A stretch of 64,000 bases of DNA from Halorussus ruber (GCF_004765785.1 NZ_SBIT01000002.1:124001-188000), one strand, 5' to 3'. Shown: positions 23,728 to 32,365, numbered from the stretch's first letter. Notes: generated by a model from the letters alone, not told the origin. A program made the numbers and translations.

Positions 23728-24642
23728 CTATTCTTCCCGGTTGTCGAGATAGGTTACGACTCCACGGACGTTCAGCCGCGCTTCCTCGCTGGCCTTGCGC
23801 TCGCCCCAGACATCCACCATCTCGGCGTTCTCCGCGAAGTAGTCCTCGACCGCCTCGGCGTCGCCCAGTTCCTCGTACTTCTCTTCGACCACAGCGACCC
23901 ACTCGCGGAGGACCTCGGCGTACTCGTCCATGACGCCCTCCTCGTACTCGCGCGGGCCGAAGTGCGGGTAGAGGAGCGCCGTCGGATGCAAGTCCCGAAT
24001 CGTCTCCAAGTCGGCGAGACACTGCTCCAGGTCGAAGTTCGGCGGCGGCGAGGTCTGGCGAATCTCCTCGACGGATGGGACCCAGATGCCCGCCGCGTCG
24101 GCGGTGAAGACCGCGTCGTCGTCCCGGTCGTGGAAGACGACCTGATGGGGTGCGTGGCCCGGCGCGTGGTAGACGTCGAGGCGGTGGTCGCCGAGGTTGA
24201 TTTCGTCGCCGCCGTTGAGTTCGACCACGCGCTCCTCGGGGACCGGCTTCGGCTCGACGTAGAACTCCCACTGGTCGCCGACCGCGGCCTTCGTCCCCTC
24301 GACGAGGCGCGAGGGGTCCACGAGGTGGCGCGCGCCGATTTCGTGGATCATGACCTCGGCGTTGGGACAGGCCTCGGCGAGGAAGCCAGCGCCGCCCGCG
24401 TGGTCGAGGTGGACGTGGGTGGGTGCGATTACTGCGACGTCCTCGCGGGCGATGTCGAGTTCGTCCAGCGCGTCGAGAATGAGTTCGTGGTGGGTTCCGA
24501 TGCCCGTGTCGATAATCGCGGGCCGGGCGGCGTCGTAGATGTAGACCGCGCCGTACTCGTCGGTGTCGTACATCCCGGTGTCGAGGTAGTAGAGGTCCGA
24601 GCAGTCGCCTACTGTGACCTCTCGGAGGTCGCCTTGTTGCAT
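23728..24642 (-). CDS. MBL-fold metallo-hydrolase
   Basis: The protein is 304 residues from the ATG at 24642 (MQQGDLREVTVGDCSDLYYL); the open frame reaching 24747 has an unlikely Arg/Pro-rich extension. The metal site motif is THVHLDHAGG (HxHxDH), with later HAPGHAPHQVVFHD and YPHFGPREYEEG, giving the remaining His and Asp ligands. The C-terminal 70 residues are helical. It resembles glyoxalase II/lactonase-like MBL proteins of haloarchaea; the substrate is unknown. It is not clearly in an operon. Confidence 0.85.
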   Translation of the reverse strand: MQQGDLREVTVGDCSDLYYLDTGMYDTDEYGAVYIYDAARPAIIDTGIGTHHELILDALDELDIAREDVAVIAPTHVHLDHAGGAGFLAEACPNAEVMIHEIGARHLVDPSRLVEGTKAAVGDQWEFYVEPKPVPEERVVELNGGDEINLGDHRLDVYHAPGHAPHQVVFHDRDDDAVFTADAAGIWVPSVEEIRQTSPPPNFDLEQCLADLETIRDLHPTALLYPHFGPREYEEGVMDEYAEVLREWVAVVEEKYEELGDAEAVEDYFAENAEMVDVWGERKASEEARLNVRGVVTYLDNREE

Positions 24643-24782
24643 ATGGCTTGGTGGGTCGCGGCGGAGTAAAAGGTGTTCGCTCCTCGGAAATTTAGACGCT
24701 GGTGTTCGATTTGCTCGGACATCTGGAATAGGGTCCGATACGCGCAACCAATCCTACTTCGCTCGGCGAGACAGACCGCGTC

Positions 24783-24830
24783 CTGGTGGACTGAAAGGGC
24801 GACCGCGAACCGCGCGAGGGCTTTCGAGAC
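24783..24830 (+). repeat. Family A element, short copy A2
   Basis: It reads GGTGGACTGAAAGGGCGA, then CCGCGAACCGCGCGAG and GGGCTTTCGAG. It is nearly identical to copy A1 in opposite orientation and lacks the central hairpins of A5 and A7. It lies in the 612-bp gap between the metallo-hydrolase and serS genes, 68 bp from family B copy B2. Confidence 0.75.
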
Positions 24831-24898
24831 TTTCGTCATTCTCCTTTGAGCCTCCTGTGCTTTCGGTTACTGTCGCGGAACACGGAAGAAGTGGCGAG

Positions 24899-25142
24899 AA
24901 GCTAGCTTCAGGCTTGAGCCGAGGAGTCGCCGCAACCGCCTCGCAACCGCACCGCAACCGCACCGCAACCGCACCGCAACCGCACCGCAACCGCACCGCA
25001 ACCGCACCGCAACCGCACCGCAACCGCACCGCGACAGCCTCATACCTCCCCAACCTCCTGCGCTTCTCGGCCATGGGCCTGCGATGCTCGTCCCTCGCGC
25101 GATTCGGCGCGGCGATAAACCGCCGCGCCAGCACGCGCCGGA
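24899..25142 (-). repeat. Family B element, copy B2, with expanded tandem repeat
   Basis: On the minus strand it reads GGCGCGTG, a hairpin (ggcgcggcg-gtttat-cgccgcgcc), GCGCGAGGGACGAG, GCAGGAGGTTGGGGAGG, the expanded GTGCGGTTGCG tandem array, GACTCCTCGGCTCAAG and CCTGAAGCTAGCTTC. All family B landmarks are present. The hairpin is unrelated in sequence to those of the other copies but is at the same place. It fills most of the gap upstream of serS. Confidence 0.75.
24942..25029. repeat. 11-bp tandem repeat, 8 exact copies
   Basis: The unit CGCAACCGCAC is repeated eight times without error, with one degenerate unit just before (24931-24941). It lies at the G-rich position of family B copy B2, where other copies have one or two units, so it is a local expansion, probably by replication slippage. 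Confidence 0.9.
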
Positions 25143-25254
25143 TTCCGAGAAAGCACACGGCGCAGTATCACCTAATCTTGCTACACCTACCTTGCCAACC
25201 CCTGCCCCACGAACGATACGGTTTTTTGCCGGGAGTGGGATGTAGCGAGTAGGA

Positions 25255-26637
25255 ATGCTAGACCGGAACTACATCCGCGAGAATCCCGACGAGGTCCGCG
25301 CCGCGCTCGAACAGAAGGGCGTGGCCGACGTGGACTTCGACCGGATTCTCGAACTCGACGAGGAGTGGCGTGACCTGAAGGCCCGCGGCGACGACCTGCG
25401 ACACGAGCGAAACGAAGTCAGCAGCAAAATCGGCGAACTCAAGCAGGAGGGCAAACACGACGAGGCCGACGAGGCCATCGAGCGGTCGCAGGAACTCAAG
25501 GACGAAATCGAGGAGGTCGAAGAGCGAGCGGCCGAGTTGGAAGCAACCCTCGAAGAAGAGATGCTTCGCCTGCCGCAGATTCCCGCCGAGGAGGTCCCGG
25601 TCGGCGACAGCGAGGACGACAACCGAGAGCGCCGACGCGAGGGCTTCGAGGACCTGCGCGAGTTGCCCGAGGAGGTCACACCTCACTACGAACTCGGCGA
25701 GGAACTCGACATCATCGACGAGGCCCGCGCCGCCAAGACCAGCGGGAGCGGGTTCTACTTCCTGAAGGGCGAGGGTGCCCAGCTAGAGTACGCCCTCCTC
25801 CAGTTCATGCTGGAACTCCACCGCGAGCAGGGGTACATCGACCTCTTCCCGCCGGTTCCGGTCAACAGCAAGTCGATGGAGGGCACCGGCCAGTTCCCCA
25901 AGTTTGTGGACGACGCCTACCGACTCGGCGGGTCGAACGACGAACCCTACGACGACGACGACCTCTGGCTCTGTCCGACCGCGGAGGTCCCGGTCACGAA
26001 CATGTACCGCGACGACATCCTGCTGAAAGAGGACCTCCCGCTGAAGCATCAGGCCTACACGCCGAACTTCCGGCGCGAGGCGGGCGAACACGGCACCGAG
26101 ACCCGGGGCATCGTCCGGGTCCACCAGTTCAACAAGGTCGAGATGGTCAACTTCGTGGAACCCGAAAACAGCTACGAGGCCTTCGAGCGGCTCGTGGACG
26201 AGGCCGAGGAGGTCCTGCGCCGCCTCGACTTGCCCTACCGAATCTTGGAGATGTGTACTGCAGACCTCGGGTTCACGCAGGCCAAGAAGTACGACATCGA
26301 GGTCTGGGCCCCCGGCGACGACATGGAAGACGGCCCCGAGGAGGGCGGCCGCTGGCTCGAAGTCTCGTCGGTGTCGAACTTCGAGGACTTCCAGGCCCGG
26401 CGCGCTGGCCTGCGCTACCGGCCCGAGCGCCACGAGTCGGCCGAGTACCTCCACACGCTCAACGGGTCGGGACTGGCCCTGCCTCGCGTGATGGTCGCCA
26501 TCCTCGAATACTACCAGAACGACGACGGCACCGTGACCGTGCCCGAACCCCTCCGGCCCTACATGGGCGGCACGGAGGTCATCGAGGGCCACGAACCGGT
26601 CGGCGAGAGCGCCCTCGGCGCGGGCGAGAAGGAGTAG
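25255..26637 (+). CDS. serS: Serine--tRNA ligase
   Basis: The protein is 460 residues. An N-terminal coiled-coil arm (about 30-105, heptads of Glu, Lys and Leu such as SSKIGELKQEGKHDEADEAI) binds tRNA-Ser. The class II core follows: GTGQFPKF (motif 1 region), NFRREAGEHGTETRGIVRVHQFNKVE (motif 2, with flipping loop; quoted in part) and GSGLALPRVMVAILEYYQ (motif 3, with the terminal Arg). This is the bacterial-type SerRS found in haloarchaea, not the rare methanogen form. The ATG at 25255 begins MLDRNYIRENPDEVR, matching the family start. Confidence 0.96.
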   Translation: MLDRNYIRENPDEVRAALEQKGVADVDFDRILELDEEWRDLKARGDDLRHERNEVSSKIGELKQEGKHDEADEAIERSQELKDEIEEVEERAAELEATLEEEMLRLPQIPAEEVPVGDSEDDNRERRREGFEDLRELPEEVTPHYELGEELDIIDEARAAKTSGSGFYFLKGEGAQLEYALLQFMLELHREQGYIDLFPPVPVNSKSMEGTGQFPKFVDDAYRLGGSNDEPYDDDDLWLCPTAEVPVTNMYRDDILLKEDLPLKHQAYTPNFRREAGEHGTETRGIVRVHQFNKVEMVNFVEPENSYEAFERLVDEAEEVLRRLDLPYRILEMCTADLGFTQAKKYDIEVWAPGDDMEDGPEEGGRWLEVSSVSNFEDFQARRAGLRYRPERHESAEYLHTLNGSGLALPRVMVAILEYYQNDDGTVTVPEPLRPYMGGTEVIEGHEPVGESALGAGEKE

Positions 26638-26711
26638 TTCCAAGGCGAACCGCCCCACTGGAGCATTTACATTCTATCAGCGGCCAACAATTAACACAGA
26701 GAGATTTTCCG

Positions 26712-26870
26712 ATGGCGACGAATTCCCGCGATTCGAGTGAGGCGGTCCGGGAGTTCTTGGAGAGTACTACCTCTAGCGCCCCTGACTTGGGTGAACCCCT
26801 GAGTGAGGAACACGAGGACCCCTTGCTCGACGGCGAGCGAATCGAGTTGGAAGACGAAGACGAACGCTGA
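26712..26870 (+). CDS. Small acidic protein, possible antitoxin of the PIN locus
   Basis: A 52-residue protein (MATNSRDSSEAVREFLEST, then EPLSEEHEDPLLDGERIELE) precedes the PIN-domain pseudogene by 9 nt on the same strand. Its size, acidity and position suggest an antitoxin, but I see no DNA-binding motif and do not recognise a family. The reading frame is intact, with haloarchaeal codon choice. Confidence 0.55.
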   Translation: MATNSRDSSEAVREFLESTTSSAPDLGEPLSEEHEDPLLDGERIELEDEDER

Positions 26871-26879
26871 GTATCCCTG

Positions 26880-27499
26880 ATGTCTGGAGTTCGAGACAGA
26901 ATCCCCGAGCAGGCGCTCGAACGTCACGACCGAGGCGAACTGAATCCGAGTCGCGGCGGACCAGTGCTTCTCGGAGTTGGAAAGGAGGCCCTTCTGACGC
27001 GACTGACGACGATTCGACCCCGCGACCATCACGCGGTAATCGACTACATCTTCGAGGAGGCGAAGCGACGGAACGCCTTCGTCTTCACGACCACGTACGT
27101 CGTTGCGGAGGTTCTCGGGACCGTCCGGAGTGGCAAAGACTCTAACACCGTCGAATCGCTTTGGAACGACCTGTCCGAATCACATATCTCGGTATTGTAC
27201 GACGGCGAACCGTGGGACGAGGACGGCTCCGGTGGACAGCAAGCGACTGTCGGTGTCCGGCCACCGAAGCACAGTTCAGGAACGTTAATCGACTCTACGG
27301 AGAGCAACCTGACCTCGATTTCAAATTCCACGAGGGAACGCTTCTCCTGAACGCGATTTCACTCGAAGAGCGTCTCGACGCGGAGAGCGCGACTGTCTGT
27401 CTCGTCACCTTCGACGGTGCATTAGGGGCACTTGGGAGTCGGTACGGTGTCGAAGTTCTGCCGTATAATACGCCGCTTCGCGCCGACGAGAAGTACTAA
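26880..27499 (+). pseudogene. PIN-domain (VapC-like) toxin gene, degraded
   Basis: The 5' part (from 26880) reads like a haloarchaeal PIN protein: ALERHDRGELNPSRGGPVLL, then AFVFTTTYVVAEVLGTVRSG with the second acidic residue. The C-terminal part, PDLDFKFHEGTLLLNAISL and CLVTFDGALGALGSRYGVEV with the third acidic residue, is in a different frame and ends at TAA (27497-27499). The frames must change between about 27225 and 27285. The first catalytic Asp expected after GGPVLL is Gly (GVGKEALL). Two separate faults suggest a true pseudogene rather than one sequencing error. Its end overlaps the converging transporter gene by 4 nt. Confidence 0.68.
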
Positions 27500-27909
27500 C
27501 TCGTCGTCAGGTAGACGCCGACGGCCGCCAGTACGATGCCGAGGGCCTTCTTCGCGGTCAGCGGGTCGTTCAGGAACACGACGCCGAGTAAGGAGCTACC
27601 GACCAGAAACATCCCGAAGATGGGGACGACCGTGCTGACCGGGCCGGACCCGAGCGCCTGATAGTACGCCAGAATGCCGACCGTGAGGAAGACCCCGGCG
27701 GCGTACATGTACACCGCGTTCTCGCCGGTGAGATACTGGACGACTGGCTCGTCCCGGTAGGCGATGACCCCGGCGGCACCGAGCGCGAGCATGCTGTTGG
27801 CGACCAGCGCGACGACGGTACTCGGAATCTGGTCGGTCGCCAGACTCGCCAGCGGCGTGAAGACCGAGTAGCCGACGAGCGCGACGACTGCCCACGCGAC
27901 GTAGTTCAT
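27496..27909 (-). CDS. EamA/DMT-superfamily small membrane transporter
   Basis: The protein is 137 residues from the ATG at 27909 (MNYVAWAVVALVGYSVFTPL), with four to five membrane helices. The motif PVSTVVPIFGMFLVGSSLLGVVFLN near the C-terminus is typical of one EamA repeat. At half the length of a full DMT exporter it would have to act as a dimer, as four-helix SMR-like proteins do. The substrate is unknown. The longer open frame to 27972 has no typical start. Confidence 0.75.
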   Translation of the reverse strand: MNYVAWAVVALVGYSVFTPLASLATDQIPSTVVALVANSMLALGAAGVIAYRDEPVVQYLTGENAVYMYAAGVFLTVGILAYYQALGSGPVSTVVPIFGMFLVGSSLLGVVFLNDPLTAKKALGIVLAAVGVYLTTS

Positions 27910-28050
27910 GCCACCCCGTTGGAAATCCCCGCACGTATCGGTTGGGGTTCCAGCGAGTTGTGGTACCGTCAAGGGACGCGGCGACGGACCATTCTCGTCT
28001 TGTAGAAATCGCGCAAGTCTATTTTAAGTATCGAGTGCGTACTACTGGAC

Positions 28051-29412
28051 ATGGGAGAAACGTTCGTAGTAATCGGCGGCGACGCGGCAGGGATGAGTGC
28101 AGCGAGCAAGGCCAAGCGCGAGAACCCGGACCTCGACGTAATCGTCTTCGAGAAGGGCGAGTGGGTCTCCTACGGGGCCTGCGGGATGCCCTACTACGTC
28201 AAGGGCGATATCGACGAGTTAGAGGACCTCGTCGCCATCACGCCCGAGGAGTTCCGCGAGGAGCGCAACATCGACCTCCGGACCCACAGCGAAGTGGTCG
28301 GTATCGACCGCGAGGCCCAGACCGTGACCGTGGAGAACGGCGAAGGGACCTACGAACAGGAGTACGACGACCTCCTCGTGGCGACCGGCGCGCGAGCCAT
28401 CGAGCCGCCCATCGACGGGATGGACTTAGACGGCGTGTTCACCTTCCACTCGATGGAGAGCGCCCGAGACGTGCGGGACACGGTCGCGGGCGAGTCCGGC
28501 GAGAAACCCGAGTCGGTGGGCATCATCGGCGGGGGCTACATCGGACTGGAGATGGCCGAGGCCTTCGACGCGCGGGGCATCGACGTGTCGGTCTTCGAGA
28601 TGCTCCCGCACGTCCTCGCACCCTTCGGGGAGACCATCGCCGAGGAGGTCGAGGACCACCTCCGCGAGCAGGGCGTCTCGCTCCACCTCGACACGCTGGT
28701 CGAGGAAATCGGCGGCGAGGAGGACCGAGTCGCGGCAGTCGAGACCGAAGACGACAGCTATCCCGTAGACGCGGTACTGGTCGCCACGGGCGTCGCGCCG
28801 AACTCGGAACTCGCCGAGGAGGCGGGCATCGAGGTCGGCGAGACCGGCGCGATTGCGACCGACGAGTACGGTCGGACCAACGACGACAACGTCTTCGCCG
28901 CGGGCGACTGCGCCGAGGCCCACAACGTCGTGGCCGACGCGCCCGACTACGTCCCGCTGGCGCTGACCGCCAACCGGGCCGGGCGAGCTATCGGTTCGAC
29001 CGTCGGGGGCGACCCCACCGAAGTCGGCGACATCGTCGGTACGGCGGTCGTGAAGGTGTTCGACCTCGAAGTCGCCCGGACCGGCATCACCGACACCGAG
29101 GAGGCCGAACAGGCCGGGTTCGACCCGGTCACGCAGGTCATCACCGCCGGGTCGCGCGCTCACTACTACCCCGGCGACGAACCCATCACCATCGAGATGG
29201 TCGGCGACCGAGAGACGGGGCGTCTCCTCGGCGCGGCGATGGTCGGCGAGGAGGGCGTCGCCAAGCGCATCGACACCGTCGCCACGGCGCTCCACGCCGG
29301 GATGACCGTCGAGGAGGTCCAGAACCTCGACCTGTCGTACGCCCCGCCGTTCAGTCCGGTCTGGGACCCCGTGCTGACCGCGGCGAAGGTGCTGTCCGGC
29401 AAGTTGGAGTAG
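28051..29412 (+). CDS. CoA-disulfide reductase / NAD(P)H oxidase-like flavoprotein
   Basis: The protein is 453 residues. It begins with an FAD-binding GxGxxG-like motif (VVIGGDAAGMSAASKAK). The single active-site Cys is in SYGACGMPYYV (C44), as in CoA-disulfide reductases and NADH oxidases of this clade. An NAD(P)H site (VGIIGGGYIGLEMAEAF) follows, then the second FAD motif NVFAAGDCAE. The C-terminal dimerisation domain (YAPPFSPVWDPVL) is complete. It probably keeps CoA reduced or transfers electrons to persulfide or O2; biochemistry is needed to decide. A TATA-like tattttaag is 24-31 nt upstream. Confidence 0.9.
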   Translation: MGETFVVIGGDAAGMSAASKAKRENPDLDVIVFEKGEWVSYGACGMPYYVKGDIDELEDLVAITPEEFREERNIDLRTHSEVVGIDREAQTVTVENGEGTYEQEYDDLLVATGARAIEPPIDGMDLDGVFTFHSMESARDVRDTVAGESGEKPESVGIIGGGYIGLEMAEAFDARGIDVSVFEMLPHVLAPFGETIAEEVEDHLREQGVSLHLDTLVEEIGGEEDRVAAVETEDDSYPVDAVLVATGVAPNSELAEEAGIEVGETGAIATDEYGRTNDDNVFAAGDCAEAHNVVADAPDYVPLALTANRAGRAIGSTVGGDPTEVGDIVGTAVVKVFDLEVARTGITDTEEAEQAGFDPVTQVITAGSRAHYYPGDEPITIEMVGDRETGRLLGAAMVGEEGVAKRIDTVATALHAGMTVEEVQNLDLSYAPPFSPVWDPVLTAAKVLSGKLE

Positions 29413-29422
29413 AATACGGAAA

Positions 29423-29791
29423 TTAGCGCGTGTAGGTCCGGATTCGACCGATTTTCGCTTCTCCACCTTCGACCGAATTTTCGAAGTCGAACACGTCTAC
29501 GAACTCGAACATCGGGTTCCCGTCTGCGCCCCGCAGTCGCCCTTCTATCGCCACCCCGTCGCTATCTCCGAAGACGGACCGGACCTCGTGGGAGGTGTCC
29601 TTGTCGGGCCGGTCGTCGCGCATGAACCCGACCAGCGTGTCCCGGCCCTCGATGGTCCGGTCGGGGCGCTCGTGGACGACGTCCGGCGCGAGGAGGTCCG
29701 CGAACCGGTCGTAGTCGCCCGCGTCGATGGCGTCGTAGTAGGCCAGCGCGACGGTCTCGGCGTCCACCGGCGCGTCGTCGGTCTCGCTCAT
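29423..29791 (-). CDS. SnoaL/NTF2-like protein
   Basis: The protein is 122 residues from the ATG at 29791. It has AETVALAYYDAIDAGDYDRF and LLAPDVVHERPDRTIEGRD, the start of the SnoaL/NTF2-like cone fold, and FEFVDVFDFENSVEGG near the end. Such proteins are small hydrolase- or isomerase-like enzymes or ligand binders; the substrate is unknown. The longer frame to 30040 is Arg-rich and runs into the repeat region. It converges with the flavoprotein gene, leaving 10 nt. Confidence 0.8.
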   Translation of the reverse strand: MSETDDAPVDAETVALAYYDAIDAGDYDRFADLLAPDVVHERPDRTIEGRDTLVGFMRDDRPDKDTSHEVRSVFGDSDGVAIEGRLRGADGNPMFEFVDVFDFENSVEGGEAKIGRIRTYTR

Positions 29792-29931
29792 GATCGAAGC
29801 GAGGGGCCGCGGCCACTCGAAGGCTATGGTGGTCGAAGCGGACAACCAGCGCCGGTATCGCTCGGCCGAACAACCACCAATGCGCTCGGCCGAATCAGCC
29901 ACCGGTACCACTCGGCCGCGCAACCGAATCC

Positions 29932-30118
29932 TGGCGTCTGCGCGAGTGAAGCGAGCGCAGGTTCGGAGGACGCGGTTTGTCCTCCGGCGGACTGAAAGGG
30001 CGAGCACGGTTCCGTTCACCTCGGTCACCTGCGCAGGCAACTATTCGACGCGCGCAGGTCTGCACGCGTCGAATAGCCTGCGTCAGCGACCGCGAACCGC
30101 GAGAGGGCTTTCGAGGAC
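29932..30118 (+). repeat. Family A element, long copy A3
   Basis: The 5' module (TCTGCGCGAGTGAAGCGAG, then GGAGGACGCGGTTTGTCC) is shared with A4. The conserved 5' box GGCGGACTGAAAGGGCGA follows, then a large hairpin (ctattcgacgcg paired with cgcgtcgaatag) and the 3' boxes GCGACCGCGAACCGCGAG and GGGCTTTCGAG. It occupies the gap between the SnoaL-like gene and priL. Bases 29792-29931 show no coding signal. Confidence 0.78.
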
Positions 30119-30250
30119 GTTGCTGTCCCGTTTGCTCCCATCGCCTCTAATTCAAGAATCTCCGAAGCCCCGACGCCGAATCCTACTCAGGCTATTACTC
30201 CGCGCAAAGGGACCGTCGCGTTTATCCGCGCCGGTCGAAATTGAGCGAGT

Positions 30251-31318
30251 ATGGACCCGTTTCACGCGAACTATCCGTTTCTTGACGCCTCTCAGGAAGT
30301 AGTCCGAGAGGCAGATATTGGTCCTGCCGAAGCAATTAGAGCAGACGAAACGGATGAGACACGCCACCCTGCGGTCGAGCGTGGTGTTCAGCGTGTTGAA
30401 CGTGCTTTACTCGAAGGGACCGTAGATATTCCAGAAGGCCAACGCCATCCGGGGGTCCGGATTGAACTCTTGTCCTATCCTGTTGCACGGATTCTCGTTT
30501 CTCTTCTTGACGAACCAGGTGTAATTGACAAATACACGAATGCTGAAGCAGAAACAGCCTACAAACGGTTCACGGAGGACTTTGACGTTTTAGACGACAA
30601 GAAACGATTACCCGAGAATGGAAAGGTTCCCCTCCAATATTTCCTTCATGAATTTGGCCTCGCAAGCCAAGTTGAACAGTATCAGTCAGGCTTCTTAATC
30701 GCGGTTACTCACTATCTCAGGTTATCATCAAATCTCGAAGGTAAATCGTGGACACTCGCAACAAGACAACTCAGAGATGGGAAAGTAACGATATCTAGGG
30801 AGGAATTGTACGAACTGCTTCAAGAGGCAATACGCCAGCGTATCAGCGATGGCTTACCTCCGGAACAAATACCTGAGGAAATCAAAGAGAGTCTAAGTGA
30901 CGAAATAAGCGAAATAAAGGATGAAATTTCTGAAATAGACATCCAAACCAATATTGATGTCATTGCTCCGGATTGCTTCCCCCCTTGTATTACCTCGCTG
31001 GTAGAACAGGCGCAGGACGGTGCGACGCTTACAAATACCGAAGAGTTCACGCTTGTATCGTTTTTTGCTAGTCTAAATTCGGATACCGATGAACTACAGG
31101 ATTTTTGCGGTGCAAATACTGATACTAGCAGAGTAGAATATATCCGCGACGAGTCGGGTGCCCAGTACGCCCCGCCCTCCTGCGAGACGATGGCGGCCTA
31201 CGGCGAGTGCCCGGTCGCCGACGAGGAGGACCCGACCGTAGACGCCCGCTGTGACTCGATTTCCCACCCGCTGGCTTACTACGAGGACGCGCTGGACGAC
31301 GCGGGACAGAGAAATTAG
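30251..31318 (+). CDS. priL: DNA primase large subunit PriL (iron-sulfur)
   Basis: The protein is 355 residues, the usual archaeal length. It has the N-terminal helical domain (PFHANYPFLDASQEVV, HPAVERGVQRVERALLEG) and a C-terminal Fe-S domain with cysteines 242, 246, 286, 311, 320 and 334. Four of these (in PPCI, FCG, SCETM and GEC) should hold the 4Fe-4S cluster needed for primer synthesis with PriS. Codons 1 to about 300 are much richer in A/T, with atypical codons (aga, ata, tta), than codons 301-355, which show normal haloarchaeal bias. This suggests replacement of most of the gene by a foreign allele. The start is supported by a TATA-like gtttatcc about 28-34 nt upstream. Confidence 0.9.
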   Translation: MDPFHANYPFLDASQEVVREADIGPAEAIRADETDETRHPAVERGVQRVERALLEGTVDIPEGQRHPGVRIELLSYPVARILVSLLDEPGVIDKYTNAEAETAYKRFTEDFDVLDDKKRLPENGKVPLQYFLHEFGLASQVEQYQSGFLIAVTHYLRLSSNLEGKSWTLATRQLRDGKVTISREELYELLQEAIRQRISDGLPPEQIPEEIKESLSDEISEIKDEISEIDIQTNIDVIAPDCFPPCITSLVEQAQDGATLTNTEEFTLVSFFASLNSDTDELQDFCGANTDTSRVEYIRDESGAQYAPPSCETMAAYGECPVADEEDPTVDARCDSISHPLAYYEDALDDAGQRN

Positions 31319-31388
31319 AAGTTGTCTCTAGGAACTACATTACTATTTTATAAATAATAAATTGTTCCTCTAAGGATTGAATAGGATT

Positions 31389-31520
31389 GTCGGCGCGCGC
31401 GTTTCTCGCGCGCGAGGGGCGAGTGAGCGACCGGAGGGAGCGAGCGAGGAGGTTGGGGAGGCGTGAGGTGCGGTTGTGGAGCGGTAGACTCCGTGGCTCA
31501 AGCCTGAAGCTAGCTTCCCA
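31389..31520 (+). repeat. Family B element, copy B3
   Basis: It reads GGCGCGCGCG-tttct-CGCGCGCGAGGG (hairpin), GCGAGTGAGCGACCGGAGG, GAGGTTGGGGAGGCGTGAGG, TGCGGTTGTGGAGCGGTAG and CTCAAGCCTGAAGCTAGC. It is the clearest full copy with a minimal G-rich run. It lies after priL in the 381-bp gap 31319-31699. The following bases 31590-31690 are strikingly poor in G on the plus strand, and I see no gene there. Confidence 0.75.
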
Positions 31521-31699
31521 GTCCAATCTACCGTCGCGGTGCTGTGCGGTTCGGTCGCGGCTTCCGTCGCTCGACTACCAGCGACTCTGCCGAATCCATC
31601 CACAACGACCCTCAAAAACCCGACTTCCTCCAATACCCACAAAACCGCCACACCCGCCACTACCCGAAACTCTCGACACCCACAACCCCCGAAACGATT

Positions 31700-31900
31700 T
31701 CAGTACTGCTGTGCCATCCAGTAGCCGACGCCGGTCATCAACAGCACGAAGAAGACGATAGCCGCCACGATAGCCAACGCGCCCGTCTGCGTGAGACCGC
31801 CGTTCCCGTAGGTCGCGCCCACCCAGAGGAGGACCGCGACGAACAGCCCGACGGAACCCACGCCGACGAGTATCTCGCGGCGCGTTTCCTTATCTACCAT
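31700..31900 (-). CDS. Small two-helix membrane protein
   Basis: The protein is 66 residues from the ATG at 31900 (MVDKETRREILVGVGSVGLF). Two membrane helices (VGSVGLFVAVLLWVGA and ALAIVAAIVFFVLLMTGVGY) are joined by YGNGGLTQTG. It is acceptable as a real gene because of the basic N-terminus, two clean helices and a correct start. The function is unknown; proteins of this shape are common and uncharacterised in haloarchaea. Confidence 0.65.
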   Translation of the reverse strand: MVDKETRREILVGVGSVGLFVAVLLWVGATYGNGGLTQTGALAIVAAIVFFVLLMTGVGYWMAQQY

Positions 31901-31936
31901 AGCGGTGGCTTCCGAGGGTATCGGCAAAAGGGCTTC

Positions 31937-32100
31937 GGAACGACCTTTTGCTGCGCTCCGCGGCGCGGCTCTGCCGCGCCGCTACGCTGGCAAAAGCTCG
32001 ACCAAAAACACGGCGTCACCCCCTCACGAGCGCCGGAGGCGCTCGTTCGAGGATTCCTTGGTCCGCTCGCTCGTCGCTTCGCTCCTCGCTCGCGGTAGAA
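31937..32100 (+). repeat. Family C element, copy C1
   Basis: GAACGACCTTTTGC begins a hairpin closed by cttttgc (31945-31951) and gcaaaag (31990-31996), with an inner ggcgcggc-tct-gccgcgcc. A conserved linker follows (AGCTCGACCAAAAACACGGC and GTCACCCCCTCA), then a second hairpin cgagcgcc-gga-ggcgctcg and TTCCTTGGTCCGCTCGCTCG. Copy C2 (59208-59362) shares the linkers but not the hairpin sequences. It lies in the gap between two diverging genes. Bases 32101-32365 of this gap are AT-richer with no coding signal I trust. Confidence 0.75.
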
Positions 32101-32365
32101 TTTCTGGCGCGAGCCATCAGATCGCTGAAACGTGGTTAGTGTGGCCGGGCGTTTGCACCCCGATTTATTCTAAGTTTTCCCTGACGAATTTAGCCGTTAT
32201 TCGTCCATTACTGCTCTGGCGCGCTCGTATAGCTGTTCTGTCAGGTGCAAGACTTAGGAGGGTTCAGGCCCTAATGGATTGTACGCGGAATCGACCGACT
32301 GTCTGCCGATTCGGGGGTGGCGCTGATTCTGTCGCGTCGGTCGCCGCACACGAGGTGGGAAGCCC

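Noticed and set aside
24942-25029. CRISPR array
   Set aside because: The repeats are 11 bp and directly adjacent with no spacers, so this is a simple tandem repeat.
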